DNA of 64,000 nucleotides, taken from NCBI RefSeq assembly GCF_041734735.1, contig NC_134883.1, forward strand, positions 14,248,810-14,312,809. Direction: 5' to 3'. Under the pieces are notes generated by a model that was not told the origin of the DNA, ran no database searches, and saw only the letters and a program-made list of their open reading frames with translations. Origin of the DNA: Babylonia areolata (Eukaryota; Mollusca; Gastropoda; Neogastropoda; Buccinidae). A program made the position numbers and the translations under genes. Positions 39,158-51,039 of the stretch are shown here, in pieces; the stretch's first letter is position 1, and each line of letters starts with the position of its first letter.

Positions 39158-42100
39158 ATGGCAGCCAGCTTGCTGAAGGTCACTTCGAGCGTTGCTAAAG
39201 TTCTTGCAACAGCTCACAAGGTATTTTATTTGGAACAATGAGAGATATTGATATTACAGAAATGAGAAGGAGTTGATGTCTCACATGAATTTGTATTGAC
39301 ACCTTTCTTCAATGTATTGTCCATGGTTTCATCATGTAGATAGATGTTTGCAAATGAACTGCTGCACATTGACGTCTGCTCAAGAACTGAAGAAGCCGAC
39401 AATACAGCAGTCTGTCACACTTGAAATAATTAATTTTTGATTTCATAAATTTGTCGGACGTCTTATCAGTCCAGTTCACATCAGGCAAGAGGCGTCGCTC
39501 AGTTTTATCAATAATGTTTTATTTAACAGATTACTTAATTGGGGAGTGTATTTCAAAGAGGTTAAAACAGATATCGAGATCGATTAGCTGGACTGTGTAT
39601 GTGTGGTCATTTACCTCCTTGACGATTTTTAATGTATATTTGGGGTTCTAGGTCAGTCTTATGTAACGAAATCACGGAAATGATCTTTAGAATAGTCTGC
39701 GTTTAAATAGCTTTCTTTCGTTTTGTTCCAAACACACACCAATGACCGTCGTGACATTGATAGCACACAGATTTTGTATGAGCAGCAGTTTGTTTTAGTT
39801 GGTAACCAACAACGGCTGGTTGAAATAGCAAAATATCACCAGGAGTTGTGCTTGTGAATGCCTACATGAAAAACATACAGGAGAAAAAAAAAGATAACAA
39901 CAGAAGCCAATAACAGTTACTGAACTAGTGATCAGAATGACCCTCAGTGTCAGTAACTTCAACCAGGATGGAATCGTAAACATTCAAAATCTTCATCAAA
40001 ACCCTGCATAAAGAGTATGCGATTATTTTCCTGCTTGTCTCATTTCCCCACTTCTTGTCTCTTATTCCTTTGTCCATTGCAGACTACTAAAACTAGTAAA
40101 AGCTGTTCTTTTCTCCTTTAGAAATCCCTTTACATTGTCTTCCATCTTCTCAGCTTGCCTTTGTCCTCACTCAATTTTTCTGTCTGCCTGTGTGTCTGTC
40201 TCCTCTTCACTCTTTGTCTCTCTGTCTGTCTCGGTCGGTCTGTCTCTCTCATTGTGAATGTCTTTCCAAGTCTCTTTGTGGAAGTGTGTCTCTAAATCTG
40301 TCACATCAAGCAGGTTGCTGTTTTTTTTCATCCTGTCATATTGTGTCAATGTTTGTGGGATTTAATGAAATTAAATCCTAGCTTTAGACACTTTTACTCC
40401 CTGTGTAGTTGTACTATTACCAGTCTTAAACAAGTGCTAAAATTATTTATTGGAGCAGGACTATTTGCACTCATTGATACAATTTTCTGCCTAGGCACCA
40501 TATGTCAGCGCAGTTTTGACACAGCGATGGCGTTCTACCAAAGCGGCTACATTTGAACAAACCGTCCTGAATGTCCCAGAGACCTGTGTGTCCACCTTGG
40601 AAAATGGTCTGAGAGTGGCCACAGAGAATTCAGGCATTCCAACATGCACTGTAAGTATTTATGTGTTTGGTGAGCCCTTGGAGGAACCACATATGATTTA
40701 AACTGATCAATGAACTTTTTTTTTAGAGCATCATTTTGGGAGAAAGATAAATGTTTCAAAAGGATGATACAAGATTGGCTTTTTGAGGTGACACTTTATT
40801 TATCACTGCTGTGTTCTTTTAGACTTTGAAAAGGCATTAATATATTGAGATAAGGTATGCTTTATAAACTTCTGCTTGTTGTGATCAGTGTTTCAATGTT
40901 TTTGTTGCCTTTAGTTGAAGTAATAAAATTTGTTTAAACCAAGTAATAAGGGGAAAAGGTATTGTATGAAGTTGGAAGAGCATGACTGCAATTTTTATAA
41001 TGCAGGCATGTCAGGTTTACTTGTCATTAGAAAGAACAAAGGAACAGAACACACCAGAAAAAGAAGAAATGGATCTTTTGCATTGTCCTTTTTAAAAAAA
41101 TTTTTTTTTAAAGATATATGTGCATGAAAAGGTTCATAAGGTGTTTTGTCTTATTTAGACAAATGGGAAACAGAATAACTTGAGCTTATAACTGTGGGGG
41201 AAGTGTTTGAGGAATGTGATTAAGAAAGCAACTAAAAGAATAGTGTTGGTTTCAAATTGAAAATGAGAAATATGATTAAGAAAGCGACATAAGAGACCAA
41301 TGCTGAGTTGAAATTGAAAATATGTTTGGCTGGTTATTCTGTCTGGGGACTCCATAGAAGCAACCATGTATAAGCTTTACTTTCATTGACTTGTCATTCC
41401 AATTTTGATTTTCTAATACTGTGCTTAGAATGTGCATTAGCTATTGCTTTATCTCTGCACCACTCCACCCCTGTATTTTTTAATTAGGGTTTTTATCATG
41501 TCTGTATGTGAATAAGAAGGAGGTGGTTGCTAAATTTGACTTTAATTTCTGAAAGTGGATTTTACTGGAAAATTGTTAAAAAAAAATTATACTTCTGTAT
41601 AAAACTTTTTCAGGTTGGCCTGTGGATAGATGCTGGCAGTCGTTTCGAAAACGAGCAGAACAATGGAGTGGCCCATTTCCTGGAGCATATGGCATTCAAG
41701 GTGAGCTGTGGGTACAGGAGTCACATCACAGTCTTCTGCTTGCATTTTACTTTTACTGTAGTAAAAGGTGGCAGCACTTTTTTTTATCATGGTTAATTTC
41801 TAGCCACTTTGAGTTTGGACCTGACATTCAATATAATTTGTTGGCGCTTTTCTTGAAGCATTGATGCATGTTGAAAATTTTTACTCTGTTTTTCATCAGA
41901 GTATTATGTAAATATTAACATTAAATAAAGGATATAGAAACATGAAATACTATAGACAGATGGAACATTTCTGATTGCACATATTATCCAATTGATAGTG
42001 TGTGTAAACAGATACAGCACACCCACACACACACCCACACCCACACACACACATACACTCACACACTTTCTCTCTCTCTTACCTGACTTTAATGTATTTT

Positions 42101-45100
42101 TTAATCTTTTTTTTTTCTCTCACAAAGGGCACAAAATCGCGCAGCCAGACTGACCTGGAACTTGAGGTGGAGAACATGGGAGCCCATTTGAATGCATACA
42201 CATCTCGTGAGCAGACGGTGTACTATGCCAAGTGCTTCCAGAATGATCTGCCCAAAGGTGTGCCCTTCTGTCATGAGTATCATTTCAGTCATCCCAGTCC
42301 TGAACTGGAAGAATTTGTCAGAGCAGATTTAAGTACTTTTTTGTATGTGTGTGTGTGTGAGCATGCATGTTTGTATCCATGCGTATAAACTACATGTCTG
42401 TATGTGAGATTTCTGTTTAGTTTTTGTCAGTCTATTGGGAGGTAATACTTTGGGAGCTGTGGGGTGGAGTCAGTTGTGTGTCATGCTTGTATAACATGTT
42501 TATTCAACTTTGTGTGTGTGTAAAATTTTATTTTTGAATCTTGTCAGATTTGCAGATGAATTTTTTTTAAAATCTGTTTGTTGAACATGTCTGACATAAT
42601 CCAGAAAAGCTAGCTGGGAGAGCTGGAAATCATTTGAGAACTTCAATGATAATACTGCTTTCTTTTTTGTGTGTCTATTTTTTGATGTGTGCTTGTTTTG
42701 ACATCATGGCATTGCATGGTGTGTGCAGCGGTGGATGTTCTGTCTGACATCATCCAGAACAGCTTGATGGGAGAGCAGGAGATAGAGCGGGAGAGGGGAG
42801 TGATTCTGAGGGAGATGCAAGAGGTGGAGACGAACCTGCAGGAGGTGGTGTTTGACCACCTGCACGCCACTGCCTTCCAGGGCACTGCTCTAGGCCGCAC
42901 CATCCTGGGGCCCACTCAGAACATCCAGTATGTCTGCTTGGGGGGGTTGGAATGGGGGGAGGGGAGAGAGTGTGTGTGTAGTGAGTGTGGGTGTGCGTGT
43001 GAGAGAGAGAGAGATGGAGAATATTAAATGAATAGTGTTCTGCATAACTGATCATATGGTAATTAAAATTTAAAAAAAAATCTTTTGTCGGTTTGTTCTT
43101 TGATTTTATGTCTTTTCATATTGGACGGTTTAGTGCTTTACTTTTGACTATTTGATCAGATTGTAATTCAGAACTTAAATGTACACTAACAAAGAAAGTG
43201 CATATTATATCCCATGTCCAAAGAGCTGACTTGCACCCAGACCTTCTTAGCTTTGACTTTGGAAAAATAGCAGACATATCACTGTGAATGATAAATATGT
43301 GGTTTGGTGACTGTTCTAGGTCCATCAACCGTAATGACCTGCTGGAGTACATTGGAACTCATTACAAGGGACCACGCATGGTGCTGGCGGCAGCAGGAGG
43401 TGGGGCTTTCTTCTGTCACTTGTTGTGTGAATCATTGGGTTGAAAAGTTTGTCATGCTGTGTTGGACATGCTTTTTTTCTTTTTCTTTTTTCTGTCACAA
43501 AACAAATATTAGCTTGGTGAGGGTTCTTGTCATGACTGTTTATTTTGTATGTTCTGTGCTTCCACCAGCCACTGAACTCTGCCTTTGGTTACATAATTTT
43601 TAATGTGTGTGTTTGATCTTCTGCATGCATATATATATACATGAAGGAGGTTCAGGGGTTAATACGTCTGCACATTTGGTGACCCGTGAGATGTGTAACT
43701 CAACAGATGCTGTTGGGATCAGACTCAGAATGCTTTGATAGAAAACGCCTATGTGTAGACCTTCCATACCTTTTCAGTTATGTGTGTGTGTGTGTAATTC
43801 TGTAATGTAATACGAGTAGTCTCTGAATCTGTTTTATAGTATTGTGCGCTTACTCATTATTTTTCTTCTTCCTTTTTTGTTTTTGTGTTTAATGTTTATT
43901 GTAAAGCACTTTGAGCTCTCTTTAAGAATGGAAAGTGCTGAACATATGTCCATTATTATTATGATTAGAATGATAGTCACTTCTTCAGACACTTTTTTTT
44001 TTGACTGTGTCTGAAAACAGTGAATATGTGTAATCACCCCAAGTCAATTGCGTGTATTAGTGTGTATATGGTAAAATTGCTATTGTTTTCTCAGCCACAA
44101 TAAATAAAATAGCTACACCAGGCAGGATGGTAGATGGATGGTAGATATTGATAAAACCTTTCCAGCTATATTCTTGACCCCTCGACCAGGTTTAACATAA
44201 TTCAAGGTCAGAGATACAAGATCAGGTTGATGAAGACATTCAAGGTCAGAGATACAAGGTCTAGGACACAGTATGCATAAGAGAAATATAAAGTCCTGTG
44301 TGGTGGTTTAGGCATTTTAGAACATGTTTGTGTTCAATTTTCAGTGATTGTCTATATTTGGAAAATGAATTCTATTGAATATTGAAACACTTCTGCTTAA
44401 CAGTATGCAGATAAAATGCAAATATGTTATATAAGACTAAAACATTTTGCTGTACAGAATGATCTATTATGTATAAAAATATTACTAACAGCATGTAAAT
44501 GGTCTAAACTGTGTTGGTTTGGTACTTTATGAGATGTGCCAAACTACTTAGCAACTGTCTTGAAGGTGAGAATGATTTGATGGCAATGACTTGATGGATG
44601 GTGTGTGTATCTGTGTGTATGCGTGCATTTGTGTGTGTGTGTGTTTCTGTGCAGGTGTGAACCATGAAGAGCTTGTGAAGCTGGCCAACCATCACTTTGG
44701 GCGCCTGAGTGCCGGCTATGATGGGGAGATTCCCGTCTTGCCACAGTGCAGGTTCACTGGAAGTGAGGTGAGATACAGCACACATGAATAGTACCTCTTG
44801 ATAAGAAAAAGTGTTGACACGAATGAATAGACAAATAGATAAATATGCAGGTTCACTGGGAGGGAAGTGGGATGCAAGTCACAAGAATACGTCTGTCATC
44901 TCTAAAAGAGAAATTGGTGACGGGTTTTGTTGATGAAAAGGAGGCATTAAATACAGTAAGTCGATAAATAAATAGATTAATTGAAATATAAATAAATCGA
45001 TAGAAATTCAATCTCAGAACAACATGTGCCAGAAGTTAACATTTTACTTGATGCTGACCTCTTGTGTTCTTTTTTTTTTTCCTGCTTAAAAAGCTTACAC

Positions 45101-48100
45101 CTTGCTGCTATGGCTTATTCTATTTTGATATTTCTCTTGGAAAAATCTGTCAGTCAGATGTTTCCAGTCTTCCTCAAATAACAGTCAGGTAATCAGCATT
45201 TAATTTGATGGCACTGTACATGATCAGCCCATACTGTCTTTCATATTGCATGGTATGTCAAGTATTTGCTACCCTGGAATGATTATTTCTCTGTTGAATC
45301 CACATGATTTTTGCATTATGTGGAACAGGAAGAACAAATCAGACACAGTATGAAATAGAAGTGAAGAGCAGAAAAGAAAGAAAAAAAGAATAGATTCTAT
45401 GTCAGTGTGAAAAACTAACAAAAAATGAATAAGCATAGTTTGGACTGAACATGGCACACTGAACAGTTCCTGGTACATATGATTGCAGATGACGTTGCAT
45501 TTAGCCCAGCTGACCAGACAGGGCCATATGAAAAATTGTCATGTCTGAAAAAAACACAACAAAATATTAGCCTGCAAAACAATACAGTTCATGACTTATT
45601 ATCTATTTAGCTTCTTGATGCAAATAAGACTAGGCTTTGCTGAGAATGTCAGTCCCACCACTTAATCATCCCCAGATTTAAAAGAAAAAAAGATGAAAAA
45701 GAAAAAAATTGAAAATCACAAAAAATATGATATATGCCAATCCGGCAAATAACTGCAGAATGGACAGCTAGTGCCCACCATCCAGGTGTTTACAATGTCA
45801 CTGAAAGCAGACAATGGTGAAGGGAAAATACGGCAGAAACAAAATGACCCAAAGAAAAAGGAAATTTCTAACACAGAATTTCCAGTGGGTGGGGATCCTT
45901 AAGCGTACTGAAAAAATCTTGGCATCCCCACGAGTATCAATTTGGATAAATTTGAGCGCATGGATAATTTTGCCAACAGAGATTTGTTTATGTTTTTATG
46001 TTATGTTTGCTTTTGGATCATGTCAGGAGCATCATTTGTACTGGAAATCATGGCATGCAAGTTATACATTGTTATTACTTTTGCAGATCCGTGTGCGTGA
46101 TGACAGCATGCCCCTGGCCCACGTGGCCATTGCCGTGGAGGGCTGCGGTTGGCAGAACCCGGACAACATTGCCCTCATGGTGGCCAACACCCTGATTGGC
46201 TCCTGGGACCGTTCTTATGGTGGTGGTGCCAATCATGCTTCTCCTCTGGCCGCTGCCTCAGCAGAGGCTGGACTGTGCCACAGCTTCCAGAGCTTCAACA
46301 CCTGTTATACTGACACTGGTCTATGGTGAGAAATAAATGGATGGGGTGTTTGTTTTTTGCTTGGGCAGGGCTTTTTTTAGGTGGTGGTGGTAGCTTTTAC
46401 ACTGCATAGTTTTGTTTTAAAAGTTTGGCACAATACTGTACTTGTGGAATTCTTTGTGCTGTTCTAACTTGAAATAAAAACATTTATAAAAGAAGGAAAT
46501 ATTTATCTTCTGTTTGTTCAGAACAGTATCTTATGTGTGGAATTCTTTGTACTAGTTCACAGACTTGAAATAAAGAGTAAAAATCTATGAAAGAACGTAA
46601 TTCTTAATGACTTTTAAAACTATTTAAGTGAATGTAACTTCTGTAACTAAGTGATTGGTACTGAATGTATATACTGTCAAAGTGAGAAGTATGTGTTGTG
46701 GTGTATATGTTAGGTCTCCTTTGTTGGTTTGATTTTATTTCCGGGGGGGGTAATTTATTTGTTTCATTAGGCTGTAGAATAAAATCTTCATTGAACATAA
46801 AAAGGTGTTTTTCAGTGTGGTGCAGATTTGAAGTTGAAGAGGTTGTTAAGAGCTGAAGAATGATCTTTTTCCCTTGCTTATGTTTATTCCATTCTGTTTG
46901 TTCTAATTATGTTGTGGGGTATCTTTGTTTGATTCAGTCACCATCTGAGACTTTGGCAATCTCACAAATCATTCATGTGATTCTCATTTTGTTCTCCAGG
47001 GGCCTGTACTTTGTTTCGGAGAAGCTTGCAATTGAGGACATGCTTCACAATGCCCAGGGAGAATGGTAAGGCACGCTGACATGTGCAGTTAGCACTTAAT
47101 TCATGTTATAGCACTGTTCTAATTACAGTGCTAGAAGTTATTCCACAAAATGTTGACACTGCATGAAATGATAATTGCTTTTGGTTTGGTATTATATGTA
47201 TATGTATTAGTTTCAGAGTTTGATCACACTTGTACAACTCAGTAGATTTTTTAACATATCACATTCAGTTTTCTTGTCATAATTAATAAAAGGATTGGTG
47301 TCAAAATGTAACTTAATAGGGAATTAGATTTTAAATAAATGAATATTCACAAATATTTGTCTTTTGCGATTCTACATATCACACAATTTTTAAAAAAATT
47401 TTTACTATGGTTTATATGTTACAGATTTATCGTTGTTTTATGGCATGCAAAAAAAAAAAAGGAAGAAAAAAAAATGTTTATAAATAAAACACTAAGCTAA
47501 AGACATGTAAGACTGAAAGATGCATATGCAAAACATTCTGTGGTGGAGAAAAGAACAGGAAAAAACAGACAGTTCTGTTTTGACAGGATGCGACTGTGCT
47601 CCAGTGTCACGGAGTTTGAAGTGACCCGTGCCAAAAATCTGTTGAAGACCAACATGTTGTTGCAACTGGATGGCTCCACACCCATTGCTGAGGATATTGG
47701 AAGGTATTGGCAAGCCCGCTTGTGTGTATGGTCATTAGTGTTTTTCTTGTCCTCTTCCAAGATACTTGGTGTTCATGAGGAAATATGTGAATGAAGATTA
47801 GGGGTTTGTTTGGGAGTGTGTGGGGCTGTTTGTAGGTAATGGTATACATGAGACATTGGTAAAAAAAAATCTTATTTTCACACATTTGTCAATGTATAGA
47901 AATGGACACATATTTTTTTTTCATAAACCATTTGTGCAGCAGAAAGCATGCAAAATCCATTACACAAGTTTTGCTGTGTACAGACATGTACTTTTACGAA
48001 TTTGTGCATTATAAAGCATGCCAAATCCTGTGTGGAGAATAACTCTTCAGTTCATTTTGTGGTGATAATCACTTGTAGAACAAGGCCAGATGTAAGGTAC

Positions 48101-49971
48101 CCAAAACAGACATGTCATTCTCAACATATGTCTCTTCATGATGTCTTTGTTTCTCCTTACAGACAAATGCTGTGCTATGGTCGCCGAATCCCTCTGCCCG
48201 AGTTGGAAGCTCGCATTGACGCTGTGAATGCTAAAGTGGTTCGGGATGTGTGCACCAAGTACATCTACGACAAGTGTCCTGCTGTTGCTGCAGTTGGTAA
48301 GCATGTTCAATCTTTGCTGAGTTATGCAGGACTTTGCCGGCCTGTGGGTTTATACTGTGCATAATGCACATGCTCTGTATATTTTTCTTCTTAATTGAAC
48401 CTGTAGTAACCTTATCAATAAGCCACATAGATCAAAATGAAGCCTTTTCTGAATTAGGGACAGATAGGGACATAATGCCATCAGCCCATGTCAGGTGTTT
48501 TGAGTGTGTGTTTGGTTTTTTTTCTTTTTTTTGTGAGAAGTGACACGTTTGGATGTTGTATTGGAATCAGATTGGAGTCCAGATTGCTTTTGATCATGAT
48601 GGATTCCTTCCCGATGTTCAGGTTCTGGCATAGCTCTTTCACTAACTGGCTCAGTATTTCTGCTCTTCTGAAGCCTCGAGTTAATAACTTCTGTTAAGTC
48701 TCTTTGTCCATGGCTTGTTAAATCCGCAGTCCATCCACTCACTCTGTCTTCAGTTTTGGCCTCCTTTGTGTTCCACATTATCTTGCTAGCGCTCTGTTCA
48801 TTCTTCTGTCTTTAAATTGTTATTTGCATCATACATTCATACTCCATCCTCTAACTTGAATGTTGCTCTCTTCTTGCCCTTTTCTCTCCCATGGGGCCAC
48901 TTACCCAGTTTGAATGCAGCACCCTGCACGATTCATTTGGTTTGGTTTGACAATGAAGTGAACAGTATCACATCAAAAGACTTCAGTTGTGGAATATGCA
49001 AGCAGTCAAATCAAAGATAAAAGGAAGCAAATCGTAGTTCAGTGTGAATCAAATGTAAGTTTTGTCAAGAGTATTGTTATTGTCTCCGATCCAGAATGTT
49101 TTAAAGTGGGTGCGACATTGTTTAATGACCAGAATTTAGTTTTAACTGCACCCACTTGTGCAGACTCCAGGTGGGTGGTGGGGGGTTGCTTAAAAAAAAA
49201 AAATCTAAGGTTTAGGTACAGACTGCATTTAAACACATTTTTTAAAAATATTAAATAAGTTTTTTTATGTAAAAAATGATGTTTCTGAACATATGATTGA
49301 CTGGAAATTATTTATTTAAATATTTGAATTATAGTTGGATATCTGTATATATTTCTTATGCCATGATGGTGTGGAATAGATTATGCCCAATATATTGTTT
49401 GCATTATTAACAAAAATGTTTATAGCTGATAAAAGAATAACATTGTTGCCGTCAGTTGGATTTTGAGGGTTTTTTTTTTGTTTTTTAAAAATAATTTTTT
49501 GACTTACGCATTCAATGCAAAAGATATATTTCGTAAGCAAGTTTGAGAGAGAGATATATGTAGAGAGAGAGAGATGTATATATATATATAGAGAGAGATG
49601 TATATATATATAGAGAGAGAGAGAGAGATAGGGAGAGAAAAGATAATACATATTCACATATTCTTGATGTTGGGTGTGGAAAGGTCATAGACATAAATGT
49701 GTGTGGGGAAAGAAAAATACTCAGAGTATATGAGTGAGGTGATTGAATTTTGTCATGACAGTCCTGAGATGGCCCGTCTCGAGTCAAACCGTTTGTCAAG
49801 GAAAATCATAGAGCTGGATGTCAGTAAGAACGTGTTGGTTTTTTTTTTAATGCTGGACTTCACTGGTTCCATACTGGTCATAATGGTCACAATTGTTTGT
49901 CTGCAGGTCCGATTGAGCAGCTTCCCGACTACAACAGGATCCGATCAGCCATGTACTGGCTGCGTTTATAG
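39158..49971 (+). CDS. PMPCB: Mitochondrial processing peptidase subunit beta
   Basis: This is the catalytic M16-family zinc subunit of MPP, which cleaves presequences from proteins imported into the mitochondrial matrix; in some taxa it is also complex III core 1. The twelve exons are 39158-39220, 40495-40650, 41614-41700, 42128-42257, 42729-42927, 43320-43399, 44655-44767, 46087-46325, 47000-47065, 47587-47703, 48163-48296 and 49907-49971. All have GT-AG borders and matching phases and join into 482 aa, against 489 in human. The N-terminus ([21 protein letters not shown]) is a basic, Ser/Ala-rich presequence without acidic residues. The zinc site is HFLEH (94-98) plus Glu174, with the same spacing as the family HxxEH-x76-E. 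Near-universal blocks include [66 protein letters not shown] and [12 protein letters not shown]. Only the first nine residues of an Arg-rich cleavage region (RWRSTKAAT) are variable. There are no breaks. Confidence 0.96.
43590..43975. mobile_element. SINE fragment and LINE 3' tail in PMPCB intron 6
   Basis: Bases 43590-43700 match the minus-orientation SINE at 30140-30250 (GTTTGATCTTCTGCATG, GGAGGTTCAGG, CTGCACATTTG). Bases 43895-43965 hold a LINE-type plus-strand tail: TTGTAAAGCACTTTGAGC, GGAAAGTGCTGAACATATG and an ATTATT end. Confidence 0.6.
46428..46600. repeat. Direct duplication in PMPCB intron 8
   Basis: TGTGGAATTCTTTGT, ACTTGAAATAAA and AAGAACGTAAT/AAGAAGGAAAT-like landmarks occur in the same order at about 46441-46500 and 46536-46602. 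They form a diverged tandem duplication of roughly 65 bp. Confidence 0.6.
49545..49640. repeat. (GA)n/(TA)n microsatellite in PMPCB intron 11
   Basis: GAGAGA runs alternate with GTATATATATA stretches in two to three higher-order copies. Confidence 0.85.
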
Positions 49972-50247
49972 ATGACTGGCCTCTTTAGCTGTTAGTGTTT
50001 TGGATTATTTAACATTGTGGCCCAACCCAGCCTTGGGCCTTGACCATTCAGTGACATCCAGGTGTTTGGCCATATGAGGGAGGGAAAAGTACTGGACAGA
50101 CTTGGACATTTGTGGAGGAAAGGTAGAAAAGCTACTGTCAAAGGAGCAGATTTTTACCTTGTTTCTGTTCACCGTGAACAGTTTAGTTGAGTATGCACTG
50201 TGTAAATGATTTGAATGTTTGTGGTGAGTACAGACTTAAAAGCAAAA

Positions 50248-50253
50248 AATAAA
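50248..50253 (+). terminator. PMPCB poly(A) signal
   Basis: AATAAA lies about 280 bases after the PMPCB stop codon, followed by a TTTGTTTT and GTGTGTGG downstream element. It gives a compact 3' UTR. Confidence 0.7.
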
Positions 50254-50479
50254 TATTTGTTTTAAACGTGTGTGGCTGTTGGAAAGTTACGCCTATATCT
50301 TCCTTCCTCCAGAACACTCTTCCATGCCCTTATTAAAATTTCTCAGAAAATGGTGAAACACAAACTGATGGTCTCTGGGTCTCGGACATCAATCAGTGAT
50401 GTATGGTTAGTCAAGGAGGAATGGCATGCACTCCAAAAAAGAAATTTTCTATCTAAAATTACGTTTAAATAACATACAT

Positions 50480-50590
50480 ACCATGACCCAACTAGTGCAG
50501 ACTCCGGCAGGGGTCTGACATTCCTGTCCTGTGCAAACTACTATCCACCTATGCGGAGAAAACGAAAGTACTACGGCTGATAACCCCCCC
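50480..50590 (+). mobile_element. Solo SINE module
   Basis: GCAGACTCCGGCAGGGGTCT, TCCTGTCCTGTGCAAAC and GGAGAAAACGAAAGTACT match the distal module of the SINE at 29907-29998 in opposite orientation. It lies in the convergent spacer between PMPCB and the minus-strand gene. Confidence 0.6.
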
Positions 50591-51033
50591 CTGGCTAGCG
50601 CCCTCTTTTTCCGGCAGCCATCTCGACACCTGTTCATGTGCACTTCATACGGCTAAGTTTTTTCACATTTTCTATCTGTATCAATTCTTTGGTGTTTGTT
50701 TTGTGTCCAATTATGTCTTCCACTCCAAAAACTGATATTTTAATGATTTTACTACTTTTCAAGACAGACATTTTCTTGGAGGTGTTCTTGTTGCTGGAGG
50801 AAGGGGAAGGGTAGAAAATGTGTTTTGGATAGAGGTGCCACTGTGCACGGAGTAGCAAACACACAGATGCATGCACATACACACTCGGTCTTTCAACCTG
50901 CACCTCAACAACAGCGATTCCTTTGATTTATTTTTTCTTGGTGTGGAGGAAGCGCACACAGAAATCTTATTAAAACAATGTACATAAAATAAATGTTTAA
51001 CAAAAATGTATCAAAATACATGTTGTATAAGCT

Positions 51034-51039
51034 TTTATT
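51034..51039 (-). terminator. Candidate poly(A) signal of the minus-strand CELSR-like gene
   Basis: TTTATT on the plus strand is AATAAA on the minus strand. It is the last such signal before the convergent PMPCB end. Assignment to the upstream minus-strand gene is an inference, since its terminal exon was not found. Confidence 0.3.
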
